A stretch of 64,000 nt of DNA from Devosia sp. A8/3-2 (GTDB lineage Bacteria > Pseudomonadota > Alphaproteobacteria > Rhizobiales > Devosiaceae). Every line of letters starts with the position of its first letter. The first letter of the stretch is position 1. Where the stretch lies: NCBI GenBank assembly GCA_025452255.1, contig CP104974.1, positions 3,202,156 to 3,266,155 of the forward strand, in the 5' to 3' direction. Both the position numbers and the translations under genes were made by a program. This document shows positions 1-9,223 of the stretch, piece after piece. A model generated the notes under the pieces. The model searched no databases, was not told the DNA's origin, and saw nothing but the letters and a program-made list of their open reading frames with translations.

Positions 1-899
1 GCAACGCAGATATGGGCGCGGCCATCACGCATGGCCTGCAGCGCATTGGTGCGCTCGGACTGTGAGAGTTCGCCTGACAGGGTCACGACGTCAAAGCCGC
101 GATTATGCAGGCGCGCGGAGAGGTGTTTGACGCCTTCGCGGGTGGAGGCGAAGACGATGGTGTTGACCGCCTCAAAGTAGAGCAGCGTGTTGATGATGGC
201 GTTTTCGCGCTCGGCGGCGGGGACCAGCATCAGCTTATAGTCGATATCGGCGTGCTGCTCATTGGCGCTGGTGGCGGCGACGCGCAGGGCGTCGCGCTGG
301 AAGGTCTTGGCCAGCTGGGCGATGGGCCGCGGCACGGTCGCGGAGAAGAGCAGCGTGCGGCGATCTTCGGGGGCGGCGTCGAGGATGAATTCGAGGTCTT
401 CGCGGAAGCCCAGATCGAGCATTTCGTCGGCTTCGTCGAGGACGACGGCACGCAGCGCGGACATATCGAGGGCGCCACGGGTGATGTGGTCACGCAGGCG
501 GCCGGGGGTGCCGACGACGATATGGGCGCCGCGTTCAAGGGCGCGGCGCTCGGTGCGGGCATCCATGCCGCCAACGCAGGAGGCGGTGCGGGCCCCGGCT
601 TCGGCATAGAGCCAATCGAGTTCGCGCTGCACCCGGAGGGCGAGTTCGCGCGTGGGGGCAATCACCAGCGCCGTGGGGGCGCCGACTTCGGTGAAGCGCT
701 CGGCATCACCCAGCAGGGTTGGGGCAATGGCCATGCCGAAGGCGACGGTCTTGCCGGAGCCGGTTTGAGCGGAGACGAGCAGATCGCGGCCGGCGGTTTC
801 ATCTTCGATAATGGCGGCTTGCACGGGCGTCAGCGTCTCGTACCCCTTGGCGGCAAGGGCACGGGCGAGCGGAGCAAGAATGGTTTCAGGCAGGGACAA
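1..899 (-). CDS. DEAD-box ATP-dependent RNA helicase (3' end outside window)
   Basis: The minus strand is open from a TTG at 899 to the window edge and encodes about 299 residues of an SF2 helicase. Visible in order are the Q-motif region (LTPVQAAI), Walker A (AQTGSGKT), PTREL, TPGRL, DEAD in VLDEADEMLDLGF, SAT in LLFSATVP, and the start of the second RecA domain with TIVFASTREGVKHLSARL. These proteins unwind RNA duplexes during ribosome assembly or mRNA decay, in DeaD/RhlE fashion. The TTG is the best start because the product begins LSLPETILAPLARAL and no ATG lies nearby in frame. The C-terminal tail that separates DeaD-like from RhlE-like members is not in the window. No frameshift is seen in this part. 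Confidence 0.9.
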   Translation of the reverse strand, partial: MSLPETILAPLARALAAKGYETLTPVQAAIIEDETAGRDLLVSAQTGSGKTVAFGMAIAPTLLGDAERFTEVGAPTALVIAPTRELALRVQRELDWLYAEAGARTASCVGGMDARTERRALERGAHIVVGTPGRLRDHITRGALDMSALRAVVLDEADEMLDLGFREDLEFILDAAPEDRRTLLFSATVPRPIAQLAKTFQRDALRVAATSANEQHADIDYKLMLVPAAERENAIINTLLYFEAVNTIVFASTREGVKHLSARLHNRGFDVVTLSGELSQSERTNALQAMRDGRAHICV

Positions 900-1002
900 T
901 GGGAGACTTTCGGATGGGTGAGAACCCCCACCCGGTCCTCCCCTTAATGGTCGGGAGGAAGCGAAGGAGTTCAGATTTTGGTGCATCATAGCACAAACAA
1001 GC

Positions 1003-1027
1003 AAAAAGGCCGCCCGGCGGGCGGCCT
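1003..1027 (-). terminator. Rho-independent terminator after ndk and the tautomerase
   Basis: On the minus strand an AGGCCGCCC stem pairs with GGGCGGCCT across a 3-nt loop and is followed by a run of five T. It sits 25 nt downstream of the tautomerase stop and upstream of the helicase start, so it closes the ndk-tautomerase transcript. Confidence 0.8.
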
Positions 1028-1051
1028 CGTATTTTCGGAGGCGTCGAGGGG

Positions 1052-1255
1052 TCAGGCCTTGGGCTGCTTGCGCAGTTCGGCGACCGATTTGCCCTTGTGG
1101 CCCCAGTTTTCCAACGGCACATCCTCAATGACGATGTGGGTGGTTTCCGGGTTCTTGCCAAGCACCTTGACCATCACGTCCGTAATGCCGGCGATGACCT
1201 CGGATTTCTGTTCCGGGGTGGCACCTTCGAGAATGCGAACGCTGATAAAGGGCAT
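1052..1255 (-). CDS. 4-oxalocrotonate tautomerase family protein
   Basis: A 67-residue protein that starts MPFISVRILEGATPEQK. After removal of Met the N-terminal proline is the catalytic base typical of the 4-OT/MIF superfamily, which interconverts enol and keto forms of 2-oxo acids. Length fits the small 4-OT class (about 60-75 residues), and the ending ENWGHKGKSVAELRK resembles the bacterial subgroup of unknown substrate. The ATG lies one nucleotide after the ndk stop codon, so translation is probably coupled to ndk. A strong terminator follows. The physiological substrate cannot be told from sequence. Confidence 0.9.
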   Translation of the reverse strand: MPFISVRILEGATPEQKSEVIAGITDVMVKVLGKNPETTHIVIEDVPLENWGHKGKSVAELRKQPKA

Positions 1256-1256
1256 G

Positions 1257-1679
1257 TTAGCCGACCAGTTCGTCGTCGTTGAAGAAGAACTTGATTTCTC
1301 GGGCAGCGGTCTCGGGAGCGTCCGAACCGTGCACCGAGTTTTCGCCGATCGAGAGGGCGAATTCCTTGCGGATGGTGCCTTCAGCGGCATTGGCCGGGTT
1401 GGTCGCGCCCATGACGTCACGGTTCTTGAGGATGGCGCCTTCGCCTTCCAGAACCTGCACGACGACGGGGGATGCGATCATCTGCTCGACCAGTTCGCCA
1501 AAGAAGGGGCGATCCTTGTGCACGCCATAGAAGCCTTCGGCCCGGGCGCGGGTCATGTGGATCTTCTTGAGCGCGATCGGACGGAGGCCGGCGTCTTCGA
1601 ACTTGGTCAGGATCTTGCCGATGAGGTTACGACGGACGGCATCGGGTTTGATGATGGAGAAGGTGCGTTCGATCGCCAT
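1257..1679 (-). CDS. ndk: nucleoside diphosphate kinase
   Basis: Intact 140-residue NDP kinase, the normal bacterial length. It transfers the gamma phosphate from ATP to other nucleoside diphosphates through a phosphohistidine. The start [18 protein letters not shown] carries the KPD motif of the fold, and the active-site histidine lies in [10 protein letters not shown] near residue 118. It is first in a two-gene unit with the tautomerase (1-nt gap). The region upstream holds a large palindromic repeat (1756-1899), which the transcript would include if transcription starts before it. Confidence 0.97.
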   Translation of the reverse strand: MAIERTFSIIKPDAVRRNLIGKILTKFEDAGLRPIALKKIHMTRARAEGFYGVHKDRPFFGELVEQMIASPVVVQVLEGEGAILKNRDVMGATNPANAAEGTIRKEFALSIGENSVHGSDAPETAAREIKFFFNDDELVG

Positions 1680-1755
1680 TGAAACTGGTCCTTATTGCGA
1701 TAAAGGGCTGAGAAAGGTGCTGCCTTCTAACGACAGACTGCGACGGAGACAAGAC

Positions 1756-1899
1756 TAGGACCTATCGACATTCACTGATGCTGGCCTGCAAATGGCAGTT
1801 TTCTGCGCTTCCGGTGCTCACGTACCGATGTACGCTCCGCTCCGGTTCTCGAAAAACCGCCACTTTCGGCTCAGCCTGAGTGAATGTCGATTGGTCCTA
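1756..1899. repeat. Dispersed near-palindrome, copy 1
   Basis: A 144-bp element whose outer arms, TAGGACCTATCGACATTCAC at 1756 and the matching arm at 1879-1899, are complementary over 21 positions with one mismatch. The centre holds GCGCTTCCGGTGCTCACGTA, a short loop, and GTACGCTCCGCTCCGGTTCT. The same core recurs at 6281-6427, 24147-24254 and 62603-62746 with different arms. It fills the gap between two minus-strand genes (secreted protein, then ndk), so any read-through RNA would carry a long hairpin. No open reading frame in it looks real. Confidence 0.85.
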
Positions 1900-1915
1900 C
1901 GTTACCGCGTGGCAA

Positions 1916-2320
1916 CTAATCAGCCGCAACCTCAATCGTCCCGCCCGTCTGGCGCGAGCCGCTTGGCGCTCGGATGGTCACGTCGAGAGTGGTGACGTCC
2001 GCACCGGCAGCGATCGTGACATCAACCGGGATCTGCACGATCTGCATGGTGCACATTTCAGCTGTGTCATGGGTGGGGATGGTGACGGCAAGGCTTCCGG
2101 CCGACACTGCGCCCAGAACCGGCTCGTCGACGGCTCGGCAGGCGCCGCCTTCGAAGGTCAGTTTGAGCTGGACCTGATCGGCGTTGAGGCGGGTGGCAGA
2201 GGAGTCAATAAAGGCGGGGCCTTCATTGGGCGATGGCTCGGGCATTGGGGCGAAGGGGGCGTCGGCGAAGGCGGCCGTCGTGCTGAGGGCCGGGATGGTG
2301 GCGAGGGCGAGTTGGCGCAT
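1916..2320 (-). CDS. secreted hypothetical protein
   Basis: A 134-residue protein of unknown function. The ATG at 2320 is preceded by GGAGGA at good spacing, which favours it over upstream in-frame starts. The product opens with a Sec-type signal peptide (MRQLALATIPALSTTAAFADA, probable cleavage after AFA). The mature part is acidic and predicted beta-rich, with two cysteines (in GGACRAVDE and AEMCTMQ) that could form a disulfide in the periplasm. I recognise no domain. It is followed by the palindromic repeat and then ndk on the same strand, but nothing ties it functionally to ndk. Confidence 0.75.
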   Translation of the reverse strand: MRQLALATIPALSTTAAFADAPFAPMPEPSPNEGPAFIDSSATRLNADQVQLKLTFEGGACRAVDEPVLGAVSAGSLAVTIPTHDTAEMCTMQIVQIPVDVTIAAGADVTTLDVTIRAPSGSRQTGGTIEVAAD

Positions 2321-2509
2321 GTGGTCCTCCATTTTTGAGGACGATAGATGGCGAGTTTGGCGATGGCGTGTCAACTATGCCGCAATGGCGGTTGCCATAA
2401 GGGGTTCTTAACTTTATCCAGCAGCCAACACTTTTTCGCAGGGGCGCTGCCGCATTGGCGCCGCATGTGCCGCACAGACCCCTGCCCTCCTCCTTAGATT
2501 GCCGTTGTC

Positions 2510-4380
2510 ATGCTGAACATCAATAACCTCACCTACCGCATTCAAGGCCGCGAATTGTTCGAGGATGCCTCGGTGGTGCTGCCCACCGGCTCCAAGACCG
2601 GGTTCGTTGGCAAGAACGGCACCGGCAAGACCACATTGTTCCATTTGCTGCAGGGCCATATCTCGGCCGATGCGGGCAATGTCGAGCTGAACAAGAAGGC
2701 GCGGATTGGCGCGGTCGCGCAGGAAGCGCCGGCCGGCAATGAAAGCGTGCTCGAAGTGGTGATGGCCGCCGACAAGGAGCGCACCGCGCTGATGGCGGAA
2801 GCCGAGACCGCGACGGACCCGGACCGGATCAGCGAGATCTATACGCGGCTGGCCGATATCGACGCCTATTCTGCCGAGGCGCGGGCTTCGTCAATTCTCA
2901 AGGGCTCGGGCTTTGAGCAGGATCGCCAGAATGCGCCGACGCATGAGCTGTCGGGCGGCTGGCGCATGCGCGTGGCGCTGGCGGGCGTGCTGTTTTCCCA
3001 GCCTGACCTGCTGCTGCTGGACGAGCCGACCAACTATCTCGATCTGGAAGGTACGCTGTGGCTGGAAAAGTATCTGGCCACCTATCCCTATACCGTCTTC
3101 ATGATCAGCCACGATCGTGACCTGCTCAACAAGTCGGTCAATTCGATCATCCATCTCGAACACAAGAAACTGACCTTCTACAAAGGCAATTACGACACGT
3201 TCGAGAATACGCGCCGCATGCAGATGGAGCTGAACAACAAGGGCCGCGAAAAGGCGCTCGACCAGTGGCGCATCTGCAGAAGTTCGTTGATCGCTTCAAG
3301 GCCAAGGCAAGCAAGGCCAAGCAGGCCCAGTCGCGCATGAAGATGATCGAGAAGCTGCGGCCGCCCGCGGCGATGTTCGACGAATATGCGGCGCCGTTCA
3401 CCTTCCAGCAGCCCAAGGCCGAGCAGGCAACGCCAATGCTTACGTTAGATGGCGTATCGACGGGCTATGGCGACAAGACCATTCTGCGCAATGTGAACAT
3501 GCGTATCGACCCAGAGGATCGGATTGCCTTGATCGGCGTGAATGGTAACGGCAAGTCTACCTTTGCAAAGCTGCTTGCCGGCGACATCAAGCCGACGGGC
3601 GGCACGCTTGCGAAGGGCAAGAAGCTGGAAATCGCGCATTTTGCCCAGCACCAGATGGACAAGCTCAAGCCCGATTGGACGCCGTTCGAGCATGTGGTGG
3701 AGCTGATGCCCACCGAGAGCGAAGCCAAGCGCCGGTCGCGGTTGAGCCAGATGGGCCTGACCAAGTCGCGCATGGACACGCTGGCTAAGAACCTTTCCGG
3801 TGGCGAGCGGGCGCGGCTGTTGATGGGCCTGATCACCTTTGGCGGTCCGGGGATGATGATCCTCGACGAGCCGACCAACCACCTTGATATAGATAGCCAC
3901 GACGCGCTGGTGCATGCGCTCAACGATTATGAAGGCGCCGTGCTGATCATCAGCCACGATCGCCATCTGATCGAAGCGACCTGCGATACGCTATGGATCG
4001 CCGAGGGTGGCACTATTCATGAGCTGGACGAGGATCTGGATAGCTACCAGCGCTCTATCACCTCCAATAAAGAGAGCAAGGGCAGCGGCGGCGGCAAGGG
4101 TGGCGGCAACAAGCTGTCCAAGCAGGAGGCTGCGGCCAAGCGGGCCGAGGTCGCTCCGATCAAGGCGGGCATTAAGGATACGGAAACCAAGATTGCCCGT
4201 TTGAAGGTGGAAATCAGCAAAATCGACGCGCAGCTCGACGATCCTAAAATCTACAATGGTGCACCCGAACGCCTTATCGCTTTGGGCAAGGATAAGGCGC
4301 GTCTTGCCGCCGATCTCGAGACGGCAGAAGAACGTTGGCTGGCGCTGAGCGCCGAACTTGAGAGTGCTGAGCGCGCATGA
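2510..4380 (+). CDS. ABC-F family ATPase, YheS-like (frame broken near 3265)
   Basis: Two fused ABC ATPase domains without membrane segments: the ABC-F class, which acts on ribosomes rather than as a transporter. Domain 1 has GKNGTGKTT, LSGGWRMR and LLLLDEPTNYLD. The inter-domain linker has AHLQKFVDRFKAKASKAKQA. Domain 2 has GVNGNGKST, LSGGERAR and MILDEPTNHLD. A Gly/Lys-rich stretch and a coiled coil end the protein (about 623 residues). Linker and domain order match E. coli YheS. The frame changes near 3265, where one base is missing after GCGCTCGACCAG. The stop overlaps the next ATG as ATGA, so the cupin gene is translationally coupled. Confidence 0.92.
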
Positions 4381-4808
4381 GGAAACTGGCCGCCAAGGAC
4401 GTGATTTTCACGCTCGGGATGGAACGCCATCCCGAAGGCGGCTGGTATGCGCGCACATTCGAGGACAATGCCAGCAGCGACGGGCGGCCTAAATCCACGG
4501 CGATCTATTACCTGCTCGAAGCGGGTGACCAATCGCATTGGCACCGCGTGGACGCGGTGGAAGTGTGGCATTTCTATGCCGGCGCGCCGCTGCGCCTGCG
4601 CATTTCGGATGGCCGCACGGTGGATGAACAGGTGCTGGGCGCGGACCTCGATAGCGGTGAGCGGCCGCAGATCGTGGTGCCGCGCGAGGCCCGGCAGGCG
4701 GCGGAAAGCACGGGAGACTGGACGCTGGTGGGCTGCACCGTGGCGCCGGGGTTCCAATTTTCGGGATTTGAGCTGGCTGACAAGACTCGGGCGCCGGGCA
4801 GCGATTGA
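4377..4808 (+). CDS. cupin domain protein (DUF985 family)
   Basis: Intact 143-residue small cupin. HPEGGWYARTF near the start, then SHWHRVDAVEVWHFYAGAP and GCTVAPGFQFSGFEL, are the conserved blocks of the DUF985/YML079w-like family, a single beta-barrel that may bind a small sugar- or nucleotide-like ligand. The His and Glu of SHWHRVDAVEVW are in the usual metal-binding positions, but no enzyme activity is established for the family. Its ATG overlaps the ABC-F stop by four bases, so the pair is an operon. Confidence 0.88.
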   Translation: MRKLAAKDVIFTLGMERHPEGGWYARTFEDNASSDGRPKSTAIYYLLEAGDQSHWHRVDAVEVWHFYAGAPLRLRISDGRTVDEQVLGADLDSGERPQIVVPREARQAAESTGDWTLVGCTVAPGFQFSGFELADKTRAPGSD

Positions 4809-4907
4809 GAGTTTTCAAACTGTCTTTAAGTCCATTTGTCAGCGTGAGTTGACAGCAAACCGTCATTGCAATCTGCTGGCCACAACGAAGAATCCGAAGA
4901 GTTGGTC

Positions 4908-5761
4908 ATGCGCACATTCTATCGTGGCATTGTTCTTTTGATCGGTTTGTGCGCGATGGCCCTGCAGGGGACGGCGGCGGCGGAGCTGAGCAAGAAGGAG
5001 CGGGCCGAGATAAGGCGCTTCGCGGCCAATAACAGTCTCTTCGTGCTGTACCATGAAATCGCGCATCTGCTGGTCGACCAGCTCAACCTGCCCGTGCTGG
5101 GGCGGGAAGAAGACGCGGCCGACAACATGGCCACTGGACTCTGCTGAGCAAACGCACACACGAGGCCGACCGGGCGCTGGCCGACGCGGCCAAGGGCTGG
5201 GTGCTTTCGGGCGTGGCCTATGACAGCGGCGGGGTGGAGAGCGATTATGCCGCCGCCCATACGCTGGACAAGCAGCGGGCCTATCAGATCGTGTGCCTGA
5301 TGGTGGGCAGCGACGACAAGGCGTTCCAGCCGATTGCCAATGATTATGCGCTGGACCGCGACCGGCGGGACACCTGTTATTTCGACTATGAACTGGTCAA
5401 GCGCAGCTTCGAGGGACTGTTGGGTACGCGGGCCAACAAGAATGGCACGGGCACCAAGGTCACGGTGACCTATCATGATGCCGGCGGACGGCTGAAGGAC
5501 GCCGCGGCCGCGTTCAAATCGAGCGGGGTGTTCGACCGAGTCGCCGACGAGCTGCGCAATCGCTACAATGTGCGCGAGAATGTGCAGTTCAATGCCAAGC
5601 GCTGCGGGGAGGCCAATGCCTTCTATGACCCCGAAACCGTCGAGATCATCTTCTGCTACGAGCTGATGCAGGACTATATGGACCTCTACGAGGAGGACAT
5701 TACCCAGCAGGCCGACGTGCCGCCGGGTAGCCGGCAGAAGGACAAGGACAGGCCGTCGTAA
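4908..5761 (+). CDS. DUF4344-type secreted metallopeptidase (frame broken near 5139)
   Basis: The product begins with a signal peptide (MRTFYRGIVLLIGLCAMALQGTAAA) followed by an HEIAH zinc-protease signature in FVLYHEIAHLLVDQLNLPVLG. EEDAADNMAT just downstream probably supplies the third zinc ligand and fits the DUF4344 family. The C-terminal part (YNVRENVQFNAKRCGEANAF, VEIIFCYELM) is in another frame; restoring one base near 5139 gives DNMATWTLLSKRTHEADRA and a protein of about 284 residues. GAAGAG precedes the chosen ATG. Substrate unknown; it probably acts in the periplasm. It converges on holC. Confidence 0.85.
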
Positions 5762-5797
5762 GGGGCCTTGGTGGATGGGCGTGCAGGAAAACGGGGG

Positions 5798-5815
5798 TTC
5801 CCGCTTCGCGGGGAA
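5798..5815. repeat. short hairpin repeat of the TTCCCGC/GCGGGAA type
   Basis: TTCCCGC, a 3-nt loop and GCGGGGAA followed by TGAC form a short hairpin between the converging DUF4344 and holC genes. The motif resembles the widely dispersed GTTCCCGC...GCGGGAATGAC sequences (dRS3-like) of many proteobacteria. Only one clear copy was seen in this window. It could also serve as a weak bidirectional terminator, though it has no T run. Confidence 0.45.
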
Positions 5816-5835
5816 TGACACCGGGGTGGGCTGCC

Positions 5836-6281
5836 TTACGCCTTCTTGACCCAGCGGCCGCTGGCTTCCTGCTGCCAATAGGTCACACTATTGCCATCGC
5901 GCAGGGCTTTCCAAGCGAGGCGGGCTTCGGCCACGGCATCAGGATCATGGCCGGAAAACATATAGACGATGCGCTCATAGCCTTCGGCCGATTGGGGCAC
6001 GGCGCGATCGATGAAGAAGCGGCAGGCCGCGCCGTTGGGATTGTCGAGGCCGGTGGTGATGAGAATGGGCTGGTGGCTGTCGGTGTCCTCGCCCGCCGGG
6101 CCATGGGCCAGAAACTATCCTCACGATAGGTCCATAGATGGGCATCGAGCGCTTCGGCGCGTTCGGTGGAGCCGACTTCGACCACGGCGCGCCAGCCGCG
6201 TTCGAGCGTCTTTTCCAGCAAGAGCGGAATGACCGCTTCGAGCGGGCGGGCTTCGAGGTGATAGAAGAGAACGTCAGCCAT
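5836..6281 (-). CDS. holC: DNA polymerase III subunit chi (frame broken near 6110)
   Basis: MADVLFYHLEARPLEAVIPLLLEKTLERGWR and, in the next frame, HQPILITTGLDNPN then YMFSGHDPDAVAEARLAWK and the terminal SGRWVKKA are the HolC fold. Chi links the clamp-loader complex to single-strand binding protein at the replication fork. The corrected length of about 148 residues is normal. Frame is lost at GATAGTTTCTGG, where one T appears missing (TTTT read as TTT). It lies downstream of pepA on the same strand, a common alphaproteobacterial pair, with palindromic repeat copy 2 filling the gap right up to its ATG. Confidence 0.9.
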
Positions 6282-6427
6282 AAAGTGTACCGATCTTCTG
6301 GCCATGACGGCCTGCAAATGGGGGGTATCTCCGCTTCTGGTGCTCACGTATCCAAAGATACGCTCCGCTCCAGTTCTCGAAACCCACCATTTTCGTCTCA
6401 TCCTAACCAGAAGCTCGGCACACTTTA
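6281..6427. repeat. Dispersed near-palindrome, copy 2
   Basis: About 147 bp with the same core as copy 1 (CGCTTCTGGTGCTCACGTAT, loop, ATACGCTCCGCTCCAGTTCT). The arms are unrelated to copy 1: TAAAGTGTACCGATCTTCTG at 6281 pairs with 6407-6427 (19 of 21 positions). GGCCTGCAAATGG in the left half is shared with copy 1. It abuts the holC start codon and occupies the pepA-holC gap, so the pepA-holC mRNA would carry it. Confidence 0.85.
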
Positions 6428-6461
6428 GCGGTGCCGGAAGCCTCTGATGTCGGAAAGTAGC

Positions 6462-7943
6462 CTAGCTCTGGTAATAGTCCCTGACTAGCCGATCGAGCAA
6501 CGCGACGCCGAAGCCGGCGGACCGGGAGGCATTGATCTCGGTGGCGCTGGCGCCAAAGGCGGTGCCAGCGATGTCGAGATGCGCCCGGGGACGTTGTTGA
6601 CGAAGCGCTGCAGAAACTGGGCCGCGGTAATCGAGCCGGCGGGGCGGCCGACCGAGTTGCGGATATCGGCGAATTTGGATTCGATCAGCTTGTCATAGGC
6701 GGGGCTGAGCGGCATGCGCCAGAGCTTTTCATTGGCGGTGAGGCCGGCATTGAGCAGCTGGATGGCCAATTCGTCATTGTTGGAGAAAAGGCCCGCATGT
6801 TCGTGGCCGAGCGCGACGATGATGGCGCCGGTGAGGGTCGCCAGATTGATCATGAAGCGGGGCTTGAAGCGGTCCTGCGTGTACCAGAGCGCGTCGGCCA
6901 GCACGAGGCGACCTTCGGCGTCGGTGTTGATCACCTCGATGGTGGTGCCGCTCATGGCGGTGACGATATCGCCGGGGCGGACGGCATTGCCCGAGGGCAT
7001 GTTTTCAACCGGGCCAATAACGCCGACCGCATTGACCGGCGCCTTGCGGCCAGCCAGCGCCCGCATGAGGCCGGTGACGGCGGCCGCGCCACCCATGTCG
7101 CCCTTCATTTCCTCCATGGAGGCGGCGGGCTTGATGGAAATGCCGCCGGTGTCGAAGACGACGCCCTTGCCCACGAAGGCCAGCGGCGCAGCGCCGGCTT
7201 CGCCACCGCGCCATTGCATGACGACGAGGCGGGCGGGACGATCCGAGCCTTGCGCGACGCAGAGCAGCGAGCCCATGCCGAGCTTTTCGAGCTGTTCGGG
7301 TTCGAGGATTTCAACATCGACACCGAGGGCGGACAATTCGGCGGCCTTGGCGGCGAATTCGACGGGGCCAAGGACATTGGCCGGCTCGTTGATGAGATCG
7401 CGCGCCAGCAAGGTACCCTCGACGACGGCGCCGCGATCGGCAATGGCGGTATCGGTGGCGGCAGGGTCGGCGACGTGCAGCGTGATGGTGATGTCGCCGG
7501 CCGGCTCATCGGGCCGCGCGGTCTTGTATTTGTCGAACTTGTAGTGGCGCAGGCGCAGGCCAGCGGCCAGTTCGGCAATGGCAGCCGGGGTGGCGCCGGG
7601 TTCGTCCACGATGACGGCGACCGACTCGGCGCGGGCGGCAGCGATTTTGCCGAACAGCGAGCCACCACGATCCGTCCGGGCATTGAGCGGGGCCTTGTCA
7701 TCAGGCTTGCCCTTGCCCGGGACGATCAATCGGCCAGCGCCCTGCCCCACTATATCTAGCGCCCGGCCTTGCTTGCCCTTGAAGGCGGCAGAGGCGCTGA
7801 CGGAAGGCCAATCGAGGCCGGTCGCGGACCAGATGGCGGCGGCGGCGCCGGCGGGCGCTTCGCCTTCGGCGGCATAGACAATGGTTAGGGACGCTGGAAG
7901 CACCGGCAAGAGCTGCCGTCTGGATCGAGAGTTTGTTGGGCAT
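6462..7943 (-). CDS. pepA: leucyl aminopeptidase, M17 family (frames broken near 7890 and 6590)
   Basis: M17 leucyl aminopeptidase, a two-metal hexameric enzyme that removes N-terminal residues from peptides. The catalytic core shows [26 protein letters not shown] and [14 protein letters not shown], the last two bearing metal-binding and active-site residues. True start is [16 protein letters not shown] (ATG at 7943); one base is missing before [10 protein letters not shown] second missing base near 6590 separates FLQRFVNNV from [14 protein letters not shown] and the C-terminus [15 protein letters not shown]. Corrected length is about 494 residues. holC follows on the same strand. A promoter for each direction should lie in 7944-8152, opposite lptF. 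Confidence 0.93.
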
Positions 7944-8152
7944 TGGTCGGCCTTGATGGGCATGGCGGGCGCCATGCGAAACAATTTTCCTGAGCATTGA
8001 GGGGAATGGGGGCCGCGTCAATCCCGCAACACCGGCGGGACAAAGGGGCGCGGCGCTCGTCCCCAGCTTGTGTGGCTATCCGAAGTATCCCAGTGTCGAC
8101 ACGGTCCTGAACAGGACATAAAAGCGGCGCTTGTGGACGCCATGGGTGCCGT

Positions 8153-9223
8153 ATGAAGCGACTAACCGCCTATCTGTCACGCCTGTTCGTCATCGATGCG
8201 ATGATCCTGTTCGGCGTGGTCTGCGTGCTGCTGTGGCTGGTCAATTGCCTGCGTTCGTTCGACGTGGTGTCGGTGAAGGGGCAAGGGCTGGTGACGCTGG
8301 CGCTGCAGGCGCTGCTGACCATGCCGCCACTGGCGCTGACCTTCTTTTACGTCTGCGTGGGAATCGGGCTGGCGCGAGCGCTGCTGGCGCTGCAGAACAG
8401 CCGCGAATTGCACATTATCCATACCAGCTACGGCCTGCCATCACTGTGGCGCGCGACGGGCGTGGTGGCGGTGGCCAGTGTTCTGGCGGTGTTGTTGATC
8501 TCGAATTTTCTCGCGCCAATGGCCAATAAACGCCTCAACATTCTTTCGGCCAGCGTGGCCGCCGACCTGATCAGCACCACGCTCAAACCGCAGCGCTTCA
8601 CCCGGGTGACGCCGGGCGTGCTGCTGCTGATCGGTGGGCGCGCGGGCAATGGCGAAATCACCGAATTCTTTGCCGACGACCGGCGTGATCACGGCATGCG
8701 CCACACCTACATGGCCGAGACTGCGCGTGTTTCCACCGATGGCGAGGGCTATGTCATCGAACTGTATGACGGGTGGCTGCAATATACGTCGAGCACCGGC
8801 CAGTTCTCGGAAATTTCGTTCACCCGCTATGACCTTAATGTCGAGCGATTGTCGCAGGCCACCGGGGTGGTTGATACGCTTGGCGAGACGGACAGCTTCG
8901 CGCTCGTCAGCGCGGCGGTAGCGTCGGGAGCTTGGTCACCGGCAGTGATCACCGAACTCGCCAACCGCATGTTTGAGGGCCTTAAAGTGGTCGGTATCTG
9001 CCTGCTGGTATTGGCAATTTCTGGCTTTCCGAGCGGGCGACGGACACGGTTTTCGCTGCCGATGGAAGTGGTGGTCATGCTGCTGGCATTCCTCGAGCTG
9101 GGGGTGAGCGCCTATAGCCCGCTCGGAGCATCGACCGGCGCGCTACTGATGATCATTGTGGGCGGCAGCACCCTGCTGATCCGCTCCCGGCCACGCCGCA
9201 TTGGTGCGGAGGTGCCGGCATGA
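8153..9223 (+). CDS. lptF: LPS export ABC transporter permease LptF
   Basis: Intact 356-residue LptF. Three N-terminal membrane helices (about residues 12-35, 50-75, 95-118) are followed by a periplasmic beta-jellyroll (about 130-260) and three C-terminal helices. With LptG and the LptB ATPase it extracts lipopolysaccharide from the inner membrane. The signature NSRELHIIHTSYGLP lies in the coupling loop after helix 2. The stop overlaps the lptG ATG (ATGA), and lptD follows, an unbroken LPS-export operon. Confidence 0.93.
   Translation: MKRLTAYLSRLFVIDAMILFGVVCVLLWLVNCLRSFDVVSVKGQGLVTLALQALLTMPPLALTFFYVCVGIGLARALLALQNSRELHIIHTSYGLPSLWRATGVVAVASVLAVLLISNFLAPMANKRLNILSASVAADLISTTLKPQRFTRVTPGVLLLIGGRAGNGEITEFFADDRRDHGMRHTYMAETARVSTDGEGYVIELYDGWLQYTSSTGQFSEISFTRYDLNVERLSQATGVVDTLGETDSFALVSAAVASGAWSPAVITELANRMFEGLKVVGICLLVLAISGFPSGRRTRFSLPMEVVVMLLAFLELGVSAYSPLGASTGALLMIIVGGSTLLIRSRPRRIGAEVPA

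Noticed and set aside
105..947. Long plus-strand frame opposite the DEAD-box helicase
   Set aside because: Its Gly/Asp-rich product has no motif, and the minus strand encodes complete helicase motifs over the same bases.
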